A stretch of DNA of 64,000 nucleotides from Bradyrhizobium sp. AZCC 1719 (lineage in GTDB: Bacteria; Pseudomonadota; Alphaproteobacteria; Rhizobiales; Xanthobacteraceae). Both the position numbers and the translations under genes were made by a program. The stretch covers positions 3,873,001 through 3,937,000 of the forward strand of contig NZ_JAZHRU010000001.1 in assembly GCF_036924525.1 (NCBI RefSeq), in the 5' to 3' direction. The notes beneath the pieces are model-generated. The model saw only the letters and a program-made list of their open reading frames with translations, was not told where the DNA came from and did no database searches. Positions 8,753-17,404 of this stretch are shown here, piece after piece (the first letter of the stretch is position 1; each line of letters opens with the position of its first letter).

Positions 8753-10861
8753 ATGAACCAGCATGCCAAGGTCGATATCCGCCACTCCACCTGTCCGCAC
8801 GATTGTCCGTCGGCCTGCGCGCTTGACATCGAGGTGATCGACGGGCGTTCGATCGGACGGGTCCGAGGCTCCAAGCTGCAGACCTATACGGCAGGCGTCG
8901 TCTGCGCCAAGGTGGCGCGCTACGCCGAGCGCATTCATCATCCCGAGCGGCTGCTGTATCCGATGCGCCGGACCGGAGCGAAAGGCTCCGGTCAGTTTGC
9001 GCGGATTTCCTGGGATGAGGCGCTGGACGAAATCGCGGCGCGGTTCGATCAGGCCGAGCGTGAATTCGGCGCTGAGTCGGTCTGGCCCTATTACTATGCC
9101 GGCACCATGGGGCTCGTCATGCGCGACGGCATCAATCGCCTGGCGCATGTAAAGAAATATTCGCGCTTCTACTCGACGATCTGCGCCAACATCGCGCGCG
9201 TCGGCTTCGCCATCGGCACCGGCAAGATCGCCGGCGTCGATCCGCGCGAGATGGGCGTCTCCGATCTCGTCGTGATCTGGGGCACCAATCCGGTGAACAC
9301 CCAGGTCAACGTGATGACGCATGCCTCGCGCGCCCGCAAGGAGCGTGGCGCGAAGATCGCGGCGATCGACGTCTACAACAACGACACCATGAAGCAGGCC
9401 GACATCAAGATACTGCTCCGGCCCGGCACCGACGGCGCGTTCGCCTGCGGCGTCATGCACGTGCTGTTCCGCGAAGGGTACGCGGATCGCGCCTATATGG
9501 ATCGATATACCGACTGCCCCGACGAACTCGAGACGCATCTGGCGACCCGCACGCCGGAATGGGCTTCGAAGATCTCGGGCGTGCCGGTCGAGGAGATCGA
9601 GGCGTTCGCGCGCCTGGTCGGCCAGACCAAGCGTACGTTCTTCCGCCTCGGCTACGGCTTTACGCGCAGCCGCAACGGTGCAACGCAGATGCATGCGGCG
9701 CTGTGCATCCCGGCGGTGACCGGTGCCTGGCAGTATGAAGGCGGTGGCGCATTCTTCAACAATGCGGGGATCTGGAATTTCGACGAATCGATCATCGAGG
9801 GCCACGACGCGATCGATCAGACGACCCGCTGGCTCGACCAATCAAAAATCGGGCGCATCCTGACCGGCGATGCCGACGCCTTGAAGGGCGGCGGTCCCGT
9901 CAAGGCAATGTTGATCCAGAACACCAATCCGGTGACGGTCGCCCCCGAACAGGCACTGGTGCGCCGGGGCTTTGCGCGCGAGGACCTGTTCGTCGCGGTG
10001 CATGAGCAGTTCATGACTGAGACGGCGGTCATGGCCGACATCGTGCTTCCAGCCACCATGTTCATGGAACATGACGATCTCTATTACGGCGGCGGCCACC
10101 AGCATATTTCGGTGGGCGCGAAGCTGATCGATCCGCCCGGCGAGTGCCGTTCCAACCATGAGGTGCTGCAAGGCCTCGGCCGTCGCCTCAATGCCGTGCA
10201 TCCCGGCTTTGAGATGACGCCGCGCGAACTGATCGATGCGACGCTGAAGAAGAGCGGTCACGGCGACATCGAAACGCTGGAAGCGGATCTGTGGCGCGAT
10301 ATCCAGCCGGATTTTCGAACCTCCCATTATCTCGACGGTTTTGCGCACCCGGACAAGAAGTTCCACTTCAAGGCCGATTGGGCGCACCCTCCGTCCGGTA
10401 AGCCTGGCCTAGGTCCGTGGGAGCAGATGCCGTCGCTGCCGGACCACTGGACGGTCATCGAGGAGGCGGATGAGGCGCATCCGTTCCGGCTCGCCACCAG
10501 TCCGTCGCGCAGCTTCCTCAATACCAGCTTCAACGAAACCCCGTCGTCGATCGCGCGCGAGGGCAGTCCGACCGTCATGATCCATCCCGAGGACGCGGCG
10601 TCACTCGGGATTGCCGACGGCGATGCCGTCGCGCTCGGCAACACGCGCGGCGAAACGACGTTGACGGCGCGGCTATTCGACGGCCTGCGCCGTGGCGTGC
10701 TGGTCGCGGAATCCATTCATCCCAACAAGGCCCATATCGGTGGCCGCGGCATCAATATGCTGACTGGTGCCGAAGCCGTCGCGCCCGTCGGTGGCGCGGC
10801 GTTTCATGACAACAAGGTCTGGGTGAAAAAGGTGACCTCAGCCAGTGGGCGCAAGAGTTAG
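8753..10861 (+). CDS. Molybdopterin oxidoreductase of the DMSO reductase family
   Basis: A 702-residue protein with an N-terminal 4Fe-4S site (Cys14, Cys18, Cys22 and Cys51; CPHDCPSAC...VVC), the Mo-bis-MGD core, and a C-terminal molydopterin dinucleotide-binding domain from about residue 590 (HPEDAASLGIADGDAVALGN). There is no Tat leader, so it should be cytoplasmic. The segment YSTICANIARVGFAIGTG could supply a Cys as Mo ligand, but this is a guess. It is the second Mo-enzyme of the cluster and sits 84 bases after the SDR gene. Families of this length annotated only as molybdopterin oxidoreductase are frequent in Bradyrhizobium; the substrate cannot be read from sequence. Confidence 0.88.
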   Translation: MNQHAKVDIRHSTCPHDCPSACALDIEVIDGRSIGRVRGSKLQTYTAGVVCAKVARYAERIHHPERLLYPMRRTGAKGSGQFARISWDEALDEIAARFDQAEREFGAESVWPYYYAGTMGLVMRDGINRLAHVKKYSRFYSTICANIARVGFAIGTGKIAGVDPREMGVSDLVVIWGTNPVNTQVNVMTHASRARKERGAKIAAIDVYNNDTMKQADIKILLRPGTDGAFACGVMHVLFREGYADRAYMDRYTDCPDELETHLATRTPEWASKISGVPVEEIEAFARLVGQTKRTFFRLGYGFTRSRNGATQMHAALCIPAVTGAWQYEGGGAFFNNAGIWNFDESIIEGHDAIDQTTRWLDQSKIGRILTGDADALKGGGPVKAMLIQNTNPVTVAPEQALVRRGFAREDLFVAVHEQFMTETAVMADIVLPATMFMEHDDLYYGGGHQHISVGAKLIDPPGECRSNHEVLQGLGRRLNAVHPGFEMTPRELIDATLKKSGHGDIETLEADLWRDIQPDFRTSHYLDGFAHPDKKFHFKADWAHPPSGKPGLGPWEQMPSLPDHWTVIEEADEAHPFRLATSPSRSFLNTSFNETPSSIAREGSPTVMIHPEDAASLGIADGDAVALGNTRGETTLTARLFDGLRRGVLVAESIHPNKAHIGGRGINMLTGAEAVAPVGGAAFHDNKVWVKKVTSASGRKS

Positions 10862-10932
10862 ATCGCTCTTGCAGTCCACCGTCATCCTGCCGCAAATGCT
10901 TCCCAGCATTTGACGAAAAGGCGAGCGGGACA

Positions 10933-11715
10933 ATGACCGACCACAAAAGCGTAATCTGCGACAAGCGCGGGCAGGCGTTCTGGATCACCATTAACCGCCC
11001 GGACAAGCGCAACGCCATCAATGCCGACGTGGTCGCCGGCATCGCCCGCGGCTATCGCGACGCGCATGACGACAAGGACGTCCGCGTCATCGTGCTGACG
11101 GGGGCAGGCGACAAGGCGTTTTGCGCCGGCGCCGATCTGCAGAACAGCGGTGCTGCCTTCGCGATGGATTATTCGCGACCGAATGTCGACTACGCCGATC
11201 TGCTGCGGCTGTCGCAAAACGCCACTAAGCCTGCAATCGCGCGGGTGGGGGGCGTCTGCATGGCCGGCGGAATGGGCCTGTTGTGCATGACCGACATGGC
11301 GGTCGCCGCCGATCACGTGATTTTCGGTTTGCCGGAGGTGAAGGTCGGCGTGTTCCCGATGCAGGTGCTGAGCCTGCTGCAGTCGATTGCGCCGAGGCGG
11401 CTGGTCAGCGAGTGGTCGCTGACCGGTGAGCCGTTTGATGCGCACGCGGCACAGGCTGCCGGGCTCCTGAACTACGTGGTGCCGGCGGCCGAGCTCGACG
11501 CCAAGGTCGACTGGCTGGTCAGCCGCATTGTCGACAAGTCGCCGACGGCGATCCGCCGCGGCAAATATGCGATGCGCGCCATCGCCTCGATGTCGTTCGA
11601 CGAAAGCATCGCCTATACCGAAAGCCAGATCGCGCTGTTGGCGATGACGGAAGACGCCAAGGAAGGCCTCAAGGCGTTCAGTGAGAAGCGCAAGCCGTCG
11701 TGGCCGGGCCGGTAA
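10933..11715 (+). CDS. Enoyl-CoA hydratase/isomerase family protein
   Basis: A 260-residue crotonase-fold protein. The oxyanion-hole segments are GAGDKAFCAGADLQ near residue 58 and GGVCMAGGMGLLCMTDMA near 108. In classical hydratases two glutamates act: the first position here is Leu (GMGLL), while the second is kept in FGLPEVKVG. A single acidic residue is more typical of isomerases or other crotonase activities than of a true hydratase. The gene is 71 bases downstream of the molybdopterin enzyme and likely belongs to the same catabolic set. Its stop codon abuts the stop of the opposite-strand gene with no gap (11715/11716). Confidence 0.88.
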   Translation: MTDHKSVICDKRGQAFWITINRPDKRNAINADVVAGIARGYRDAHDDKDVRVIVLTGAGDKAFCAGADLQNSGAAFAMDYSRPNVDYADLLRLSQNATKPAIARVGGVCMAGGMGLLCMTDMAVAADHVIFGLPEVKVGVFPMQVLSLLQSIAPRRLVSEWSLTGEPFDAHAAQAAGLLNYVVPAAELDAKVDWLVSRIVDKSPTAIRRGKYAMRAIASMSFDESIAYTESQIALLAMTEDAKEGLKAFSEKRKPSWPGR

Positions 11716-12144
11716 TCAGCCTACGCTGGCCTTCAGTCCTGCAGCCTCGATGCCGGCGACCGCGCAGATCTCGTCATTGTCGGAGGTGTCGCCGCTGACG
11801 CCGACGGCGCCAAGCAGACCGCCGTCACCTTGGATCAGCACGCCGCCCGGCACCGGCACCAGGCGACCTTGTGCCAGCGCATTCACGGCTCCGACGAAGT
11901 AAGCCTGCTCCTGCGCGCGCTGGAACAGCGCCCGTGATCCCATGCCCATCGCGAGCGCGCCATAGGCCTTGCCGTGCGCGATCTCCGCCCGCATCAGGCT
12001 GGTGCCGTCCTGCGCCGCAGTGACCTTCACGCAGCCGCGGGCGTCCAGAATGGTGATCACCAGCGGCTTCAGTTTCTTCTCGACGCCTTTGGCAAGCGCG
12101 GCATCGAGAATCTTGCGGGCGACGTCGAGAGTGAGTTCAGCCAT
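11716..12144 (-). CDS. GlcG/HbpS family heme-binding-like protein
   Basis: A 142-residue protein of the GlcG/HbpS (former DUF336) family: LDVARKILDAALAKG at the N-terminus, VTILDARGCVKVTAAQDG, and the C-terminal GGVLIQGDGGLLGAVGVSG signature. The founding member GlcG lies in the E. coli glycolate oxidase operon; others bind heme or degrade it. Here it follows a GlcD-type oxidoreductase by 28 bases on the same strand, matching the glycolate/lactate oxidase context. Its precise function in such operons is not established. No signal peptide is seen. Confidence 0.85.
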   Translation of the reverse strand: MAELTLDVARKILDAALAKGVEKKLKPLVITILDARGCVKVTAAQDGTSLMRAEIAHGKAYGALAMGMGSRALFQRAQEQAYFVGAVNALAQGRLVPVPGGVLIQGDGGLLGAVGVSGDTSDNDEICAVAGIEAAGLKASVG

Positions 12145-12172
12145 AAATGAATTCCTTTGCGATTAGGCAGGA

Positions 12173-15115
12173 TTAACGGTTGGATTGCGCGCTGTCGAGG
12201 CTCATCGCAAGCACACGGGCGACGTGAAGCGGTGCACGGTTTGTGCCATCCTTGATCTGATGGCGGCATGAGGTGCCGTCGGCAACGATCAGCGTGGCGG
12301 TATCGGCGCGGCGCACCGCCGGTAGCAGCGACAGCTCAGCCATCTCCATCGAAGCCTGATAGGTATCGGCGCCGTAGCCGAAGGCGCCAGCCATGCCGCA
12401 GCAACTGGACTCGATGGTTTCGACGCCGAGGTCGGGAATGAGACGCAGCACCTTCTCGACCGGTTTGAACGCGCCGAATGATTTTTGGTGGCAGTGGCCG
12501 TGCACCAACGCTTTCGCCGGCATGGCGCCAAGCGGCAGCTTGAGGCGGCCGGCCTCCGCCTCACGAACCAGAAACTCCTCGAACAGCAATGCGTGCGTGC
12601 TGATGCGCTTGGCGTCATCGTCCGAGCGTAGCGAGAGCAATTCGTCACGGAGCGTCAGCAGGCAACTCGGCTCCAGCCCGACGATCGGCACGCCGCGTGC
12701 GGCGAAAGGCGCATAGGTGGCGACCAGCCGGTTCAATTCGTTGCGCGCCTGATCGACCAGACCCGCCGAAAGGAAGGTCCGTCCGCAGCACAGCGGCCGG
12801 GCGCGATCCGTCGGTCTCGGCAAGTGGACGCGGTATCCGGCTTCGACCAGAACGCGTAGCGCGGCGTCGAGATTCTCCCGCTCGTAAGCACGATTAAACG
12901 TGTCGGCGAACAGCACGACCTCGTGGCCATCTGCCGGGCCGAAGACTTCGGCTTCCGGCCTGAATACGTCGCGGCGGAATGCGGGCAGGGCGCGCTTCGC
13001 GCTGATGCCGGCAAACTGCTCGAACAGGGCACGCAACAGCGGACTGCTGTTGCGCCAGTTGGCCAGCGGGGCAAAGCGGGAGGCGAGATCCGCATAACGC
13101 GGCAGATAGCCGACCAGCCGGTCGCGCAGGGAAAGGCCGTGTTTCTCCGCGCGTGCGGCCAGCACCTCGATCTTCATCTTGGCCATGTCGACGCCGGTCG
13201 GGCATTCATGACGGCATGCCTTGCAGGACACGCAGAGTTTCAGCGTCTCCATCATTTCATCTGAAGCCAGCGCGTCAGGACCCAACTGTCCCGAGATCGC
13301 CAGTCGCAGCGTATTGGCGCGGCCTCGCGTGACGTCCTTCTCGTTGCGGGTCGCGCGATAGGACGGGCACATCACGCCGCCTTCGAGCTTCCGGCAGGCG
13401 CCGTTGTTGTTGCACATCTCGACCGCGCCCTGAAAGCCGCCGCCGGCGCCGGGATAAGCCGACCAGTCGAGCACGGTCTTCAGCTCGGTGACGCGATAGT
13501 CCGGCCGATAACGGAACAGCGAACGGTCGTCCATCTTCGGCGGATCGACGATCTTGCCGGGATTGAGCAGATTGTCCGGATCGAAGCGCTGCTTGACCTC
13601 CCTGAAATCGGCAACGATCCGCGAACCGAACATCGCTTCATGAAATTCGGAGCGAACCAGTCCGTCGCCATGCTCGCCGGAGTGCGAACCTTTGTATTCG
13701 CGCACCATCTCGAACGTCTCTTCGGCGATGGCGCGCATCGCCTTGACGTCCTTTTCCAGCTTCAAATTGAGGACGGGCCGCACATGCAGACAACCTTCGG
13801 AGGCATGCGCATACATGGTGCCCCGCGTGCCATGCTTGGCGAAGATGGCGTTGAGTCGCTCGGTGTAGTCGGCGAGGTGCGGCAGTGGCACGGCGCAATC
13901 CTCGACGAAGGAGACCGGCTTGCCCTCCTGCTTCATCGACATCATCACGTTAAGGCCGGCGGCGCGGAAATCGGCGATGCCGGTCTGCAAGCTTGGCTCG
14001 GTGATCTCGACCACGCCGCCCCATTTGCGCTGCGGCTTGTCCCAGCCAAACCCGAGATCGGCCATCAGTTCGCCGAGTTGCTTCAGTCGTTGCAAATTCT
14101 CGGCCTGATCTTCCTCGGCGAATTCGACGACCAGCACCGCATCGGGATCGCCGCGCACGGCCGTGGCGATGATCGGCTGGAACATCGCGATCTCGCGGCC
14201 GAGCGCAATCATGGTGCGGTCGACCAATTCGACAGCGATCGGCCGTAGCTTCACGAGATGCTGGGCGGCGTCCATCGCTTCATAGAAGCTGCCGAAATGG
14301 CATACGCCGAGCACCTTGTTGCGGATCACAGGCCACAGCTTGAGCTCGACCTGCGTTGTGAAGGCAAGCGTGCCCTCGGAGCCGACCAACAGGTGCGCCA
14401 TGTTGTTGGGCGCGTTGCGCGGCACCAGCGCATCGAGATTGTAGCCGCCGACGCGGCGCTGCACCTTTGGAAACCGCTCGGATATCTCGGTAGCCTCGCG
14501 CTCGCCGAGATCGAGCATGTCGCGGAACAGCGCAAGCCCGCTCTGGGGCGAATTCACCCGCGCGAGATCCCGCGGCACCTCGCCGAAATGCAGGAGCGTG
14601 CCGTCGGCCAGCGCCGCATCCATCGACAGCGTGTTGTCGCGCATGGTGCCGTAACGCAGCGAACGGCCGCCGCAGGAATTGTTGCCGGCCATGCCGCCGA
14701 TGGTGGCGCGCGAGGCGGTCGAGACGTCGACCGGAAACCAGAGCCCGTGCTTCTTGAGCTGGCGGTTGAGATCATCGAGCACGATGCCGGGCTCGACCAC
14801 ACAAATGCGGTTTTCGACGTCGAGCGAAAGCACCCGGTTCAGGTGCTTGGAGAAATCGACGACGATTCCCTCGTTGACGGTCTGGCCGCATTGCGAAGTA
14901 CCACCGCCGCGCGGGGTGATGATCCGGCCCTCGTCCCGGCAAATGGCGAGCGCCTTGAGGGCCTCGTCCATGCTCCGGGGCACCACCACGCCCGCCGGCA
15001 CGATCTGATAGAACGAGGCATCGGTGGCATAGCGACCGCGGTCGAAGGCGTTGAAAAGGACGTCGCCGGTCAGATCTGACCGCAGGCGTCGCTCGAGCGT
15101 TGAGGCGTTTTTCAT
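12173..15115 (-). CDS. FAD-binding and 4Fe-4S oxidoreductase (GlcD-GlcF-like fusion, YdiJ/D-2-hydroxyacid dehydrogenase type)
   Basis: A 980-residue fusion. The N-terminal half is an FAD-binding type 4 domain (TPRGGGTSQCGQTVNEG at about 68-84) followed by the FAD-linked oxidase C-terminal domain. Next comes a 4Fe-4S segment near 627-640 (CVSCKACRHECPTGVDM), then paired cysteine-rich CCG domains (CCGRTF near 774, SCCGMAGAFGYG near 904). This architecture is that of YdiJ-like D-lactate/D-2-hydroxyglutarate or glycolate dehydrogenases feeding the respiratory chain. The ATG at 15115 was chosen over an upstream TTG at 15136 that has no ribosome binding site. A perfect palindromic operator and a GntR gene lie upstream. 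The GlcG-like neighbour and glyoxylate aminotransferases point to a 2-hydroxyacid such as glycolate. Confidence 0.9.
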   Translation of the reverse strand: MKNASTLERRLRSDLTGDVLFNAFDRGRYATDASFYQIVPAGVVVPRSMDEALKALAICRDEGRIITPRGGGTSQCGQTVNEGIVVDFSKHLNRVLSLDVENRICVVEPGIVLDDLNRQLKKHGLWFPVDVSTASRATIGGMAGNNSCGGRSLRYGTMRDNTLSMDAALADGTLLHFGEVPRDLARVNSPQSGLALFRDMLDLGEREATEISERFPKVQRRVGGYNLDALVPRNAPNNMAHLLVGSEGTLAFTTQVELKLWPVIRNKVLGVCHFGSFYEAMDAAQHLVKLRPIAVELVDRTMIALGREIAMFQPIIATAVRGDPDAVLVVEFAEEDQAENLQRLKQLGELMADLGFGWDKPQRKWGGVVEITEPSLQTGIADFRAAGLNVMMSMKQEGKPVSFVEDCAVPLPHLADYTERLNAIFAKHGTRGTMYAHASEGCLHVRPVLNLKLEKDVKAMRAIAEETFEMVREYKGSHSGEHGDGLVRSEFHEAMFGSRIVADFREVKQRFDPDNLLNPGKIVDPPKMDDRSLFRYRPDYRVTELKTVLDWSAYPGAGGGFQGAVEMCNNNGACRKLEGGVMCPSYRATRNEKDVTRGRANTLRLAISGQLGPDALASDEMMETLKLCVSCKACRHECPTGVDMAKMKIEVLAARAEKHGLSLRDRLVGYLPRYADLASRFAPLANWRNSSPLLRALFEQFAGISAKRALPAFRRDVFRPEAEVFGPADGHEVVLFADTFNRAYERENLDAALRVLVEAGYRVHLPRPTDRARPLCCGRTFLSAGLVDQARNELNRLVATYAPFAARGVPIVGLEPSCLLTLRDELLSLRSDDDAKRISTHALLFEEFLVREAEAGRLKLPLGAMPAKALVHGHCHQKSFGAFKPVEKVLRLIPDLGVETIESSCCGMAGAFGYGADTYQASMEMAELSLLPAVRRADTATLIVADGTSCRHQIKDGTNRAPLHVARVLAMSLDSAQSNR

Positions 15116-15189
15116 CCCAAATCCAAGGCGATCCAAGAGGGCTGTTGTAACCCCTCAACGGGATTATGCACTTTTTCCAGGACGAATTG

Positions 15190-15207
15190 CATTATGAATT
15201 CATAATG
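15190..15207. promoter_or_regulatory. 18-bp perfect palindrome, probable GntR operator
   Basis: CATTATGAATTCATAATG is identical to its reverse complement over all 18 bases. It lies in the 98-base gap between the GntR gene stop and the start of the GlcD-like gene, about 75 bases before that start. Position and symmetry fit the operator of the adjacent GntR regulator. A related half-site, AATAATGC preceded by GAATGCAA, occurs at about 16018-16036 in the gap before the first aminotransferase gene. Binding is inferred, not shown. Confidence 0.6.
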
Positions 15208-15213
15208 GGCAAG

Positions 15214-15945
15214 CTAGTTGCCTGCGGCCGTCGTGGCATCCCGCGCCACGGCCAGATGTTCAATGGCTGCGGTTCGCTTGTTGCGCAAGTGCTGGAACAG
15301 GATGTCGCTCAGCTCGCTTGCGGCGCGGCGGCGCAGCGCATCCAGGATCGCCTCGTGCTCGCGCATGGCTTCGCCCCAGCGCTGCCGCTGGCGCGCGAAA
15401 TTGGCGGAATAGCGGACGCGGCGGATCCGGCCGGCAATACTGGCGTAGGCCGCGCGCAGGGTCTCGTTGCGTGCGGCCGCAACGATGCTCTCGTGGATGC
15501 GCTGATTGACCTGAAAATAGCCGTGCATGTCGCTATTGAGGTAATGGCCGTACATCTCATAGTGCAGCCGCTCGATCGCGGCGATTTCCTCGTCCGTGAT
15601 GGCCTCGCAGGCAAGGCGTCCGGCGAGGCTTTCCAGGCCGGCCATCACGTCGAAAAGCTCCTCCAGATCCCGCTCACTAAGCTGGCGCACGCGCGCGCCG
15701 CGGTTGGGCAGGAGTTCGATCAAGCCCTCCGCAGCCAGGACCTTGAGCGCCTCGCGCAGCGGTGTCCTGGAGATTCCAAGCATCTCGCAGAGCTGCCGTT
15801 CCGGAACACGTGCACCCTCTGGAATGTTGCCTTCGACGACGTAATCGCGAAGCCGCAGCAGGATTTCGCCGTGAAGTGAGGCCTCTTGGCGGTCGGACTG
15901 GACGATCGGCACCCCGGCTTCGGGAATCGTGGATTTCATTTGCAT
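15214..15945 (-). CDS. GntR-family transcriptional regulator (FadR/FCD type)
   Basis: A regulator of about 243 residues with a winged helix (LCEMLGISRTPLREALKVLAAEG near 50-72) and an FCD effector domain (metal-site-like segments NQRIHESIV and REHEAIL). The ATG at 15945 is preferred; a longer frame begins with a TTG at 16014 and lacks a plausible leader, and a further in-frame ATG is at 15939. It is transcribed away from the two aminotransferase genes and toward the GlcD-like gene. It can therefore control both directions, consistent with the palindrome at 15190-15207. Confidence 0.9.
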   Translation of the reverse strand: MQMKSTIPEAGVPIVQSDRQEASLHGEILLRLRDYVVEGNIPEGARVPERQLCEMLGISRTPLREALKVLAAEGLIELLPNRGARVRQLSERDLEELFDVMAGLESLAGRLACEAITDEEIAAIERLHYEMYGHYLNSDMHGYFQVNQRIHESIVAAARNETLRAAYASIAGRIRRVRYSANFARQRQRWGEAMREHEAILDALRRRAASELSDILFQHLRNKRTAAIEHLAVARDATTAAGN

Positions 15946-16060
15946 AACAGTAGTTTGCGGAATCTGCGGCGTCGACGATCTAGATTGAATACCAAAAATA
16001 GGTTGAAAAGACAAAAAATGAATGCAAAATAATGCTCAAAGCGCTCTTTGGGAGGTTGCC

Positions 16061-17263
16061 ATGCGGCAAGGACGGCATTTTCTGCAGATTCCAGGGCCAA
16101 GCCCGGTCCCAGACCGCGTTCTCCGCGCCATGGACATGCCCGTGATCGATCACCGCAGCGCCCAGTTCGCCGAACTCGGGCGGGCCGTGCTCGGCGGCAG
16201 CCAGAAGATTTTCCAGACCTCGGGACCGGTGGTGATCTTCCCGTCGTCGGGGACAGGGGCCTGGGAAGCCGCCATCGTCAACACGCTGTCGCCCGGCGAC
16301 AAGGTTCTGATGGTGGAGACCGGCCATTTCGCGACCCTGTGGCGCCAGATGGCGGGACGCTGGGGAATTGACGTCGACTTCCTGCCCGGCGACTGGCGCC
16401 GTGGCGCAGACCCGGCGGTCATCGAGGAAAGGCTGGCGCGCGACACATCCCATGCGCTCAAGGCGGTGATGGTCGTCCACAACGAAACGTCGACCGGTGC
16501 GACCAGCCGGATCGGCGAAATCCGCGCCGCGATGGACCGGGTCGGTCATCCGGCCTTGCTGATGGTCGACACCATCTCCTCGCTGGGATCGGTCGAGTAC
16601 CGGCACGACGAATGGAAGGTGGACGTCAGCGTCAGCTGCTCGCAGAAGGGATTCATGCTGCCCCCCGGCTTGGGCTTCAACGCAATCTCGGACAAGGCCC
16701 GCGCTGCGGCCAAGATCAACAAAATGCCGCGGTCGTATTGGGATTGGGAGGAAATGCTGAAGCCGAATGCGAACGGCTTCTTTCCCTATACGCCGGCGAC
16801 CAACCTGCTCTATGGCCTGCGCGAGGCCATTGCGATGTTGCTTGAGGAGGGGCTCGACAAGGTCTTCGCGCGCCATCAGCGGCTCGCCGCTGCCACGCGT
16901 GCCGCCGTCAATCACTGGGGACTGGAGGTGCTTTGCCAGGAGCCAAAGGATTTTTCCCCGGTGCTTACCGCCGTGCTGATGCCGCCGGGGCATGACGCGG
17001 ACCAGTTCCGCAAGGTGGTGCTCGACAACTTCAACATGTCGCTCGGCTCCGGACTGTCGAAGGTGGCTGGCAAGGTGTTCCGCATCGGGCACCTCGGCGA
17101 ATGCAACGAACTGACCTTGCTCGCTGCGCTGACGGGCGTGGAGATGGGATTGTCGGTCGCCGGCATTCCGTACCGCGCCGGCGGTGTCGATGCCGCGATG
17201 AAGTATCTGGAGCAGCGTCCCCAAGGCAATTCCCCGGCGCATCTCAAGGTCGTCGGCAGCTAG
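16061..17263 (+). CDS. Serine-glyoxylate-type aminotransferase (paralogue 1)
   Basis: A 400-residue class V PLP-dependent aminotransferase of the serine-glyoxylate/alanine-glyoxylate group. Conserved parts are HFLQIPGPSPVPDRVL at the N-terminus, PSSGTGAWEAAIVNTL near 61-76, HNETSTG near 140, MVDTISSLGS near 168, and the PLP lysine in SCSQKGFMLPPGLGF (Lys196). The ATG at 16061 follows GGGAGG at an ideal distance and begins exactly where the family homology begins. The reaction would move the amino group of serine or alanine to glyoxylate, making glycine and hydroxypyruvate or pyruvate. A second copy of the same length follows after 141 bases. Confidence 0.92.
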   Translation: MRQGRHFLQIPGPSPVPDRVLRAMDMPVIDHRSAQFAELGRAVLGGSQKIFQTSGPVVIFPSSGTGAWEAAIVNTLSPGDKVLMVETGHFATLWRQMAGRWGIDVDFLPGDWRRGADPAVIEERLARDTSHALKAVMVVHNETSTGATSRIGEIRAAMDRVGHPALLMVDTISSLGSVEYRHDEWKVDVSVSCSQKGFMLPPGLGFNAISDKARAAAKINKMPRSYWDWEEMLKPNANGFFPYTPATNLLYGLREAIAMLLEEGLDKVFARHQRLAAATRAAVNHWGLEVLCQEPKDFSPVLTAVLMPPGHDADQFRKVVLDNFNMSLGSGLSKVAGKVFRIGHLGECNELTLLAALTGVEMGLSVAGIPYRAGGVDAAMKYLEQRPQGNSPAHLKVVGS

Positions 17264-17330
17264 CCAGCAGCTCGCGCCTGCCGGCGACGCCGCTCCAGCC
17301 CTGCTCCTTGCGCATTGACGTGCTGCGTCC

Positions 17331-17349
17331 GGCGGGCGACAAGCCCGCC
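17331..17349. other. Perfect 7-bp inverted repeat in the gap between the aminotransferase genes
   Basis: GGCGGGC and GCCCGCC flank a five-base loop, midway between the two aminotransferase genes. No T-run follows, so a classic rho-independent terminator is unlikely. It could be an attenuating or stabilising mRNA hairpin that adjusts expression of the second copy. Confidence 0.35.
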
Positions 17350-17404
17350 AAATGGTGATATTCGAGCGGCTCGAAACGCCAAGGCAATACCGGGAAGGAC
17401 GCCC

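Noticed and set aside
7895..9841. 648-codon minus-strand frame opposite the SDR and molybdoenzyme genes
   Set aside because: Antisense to two genes with intact cofactor-binding motifs; no domain recognised.
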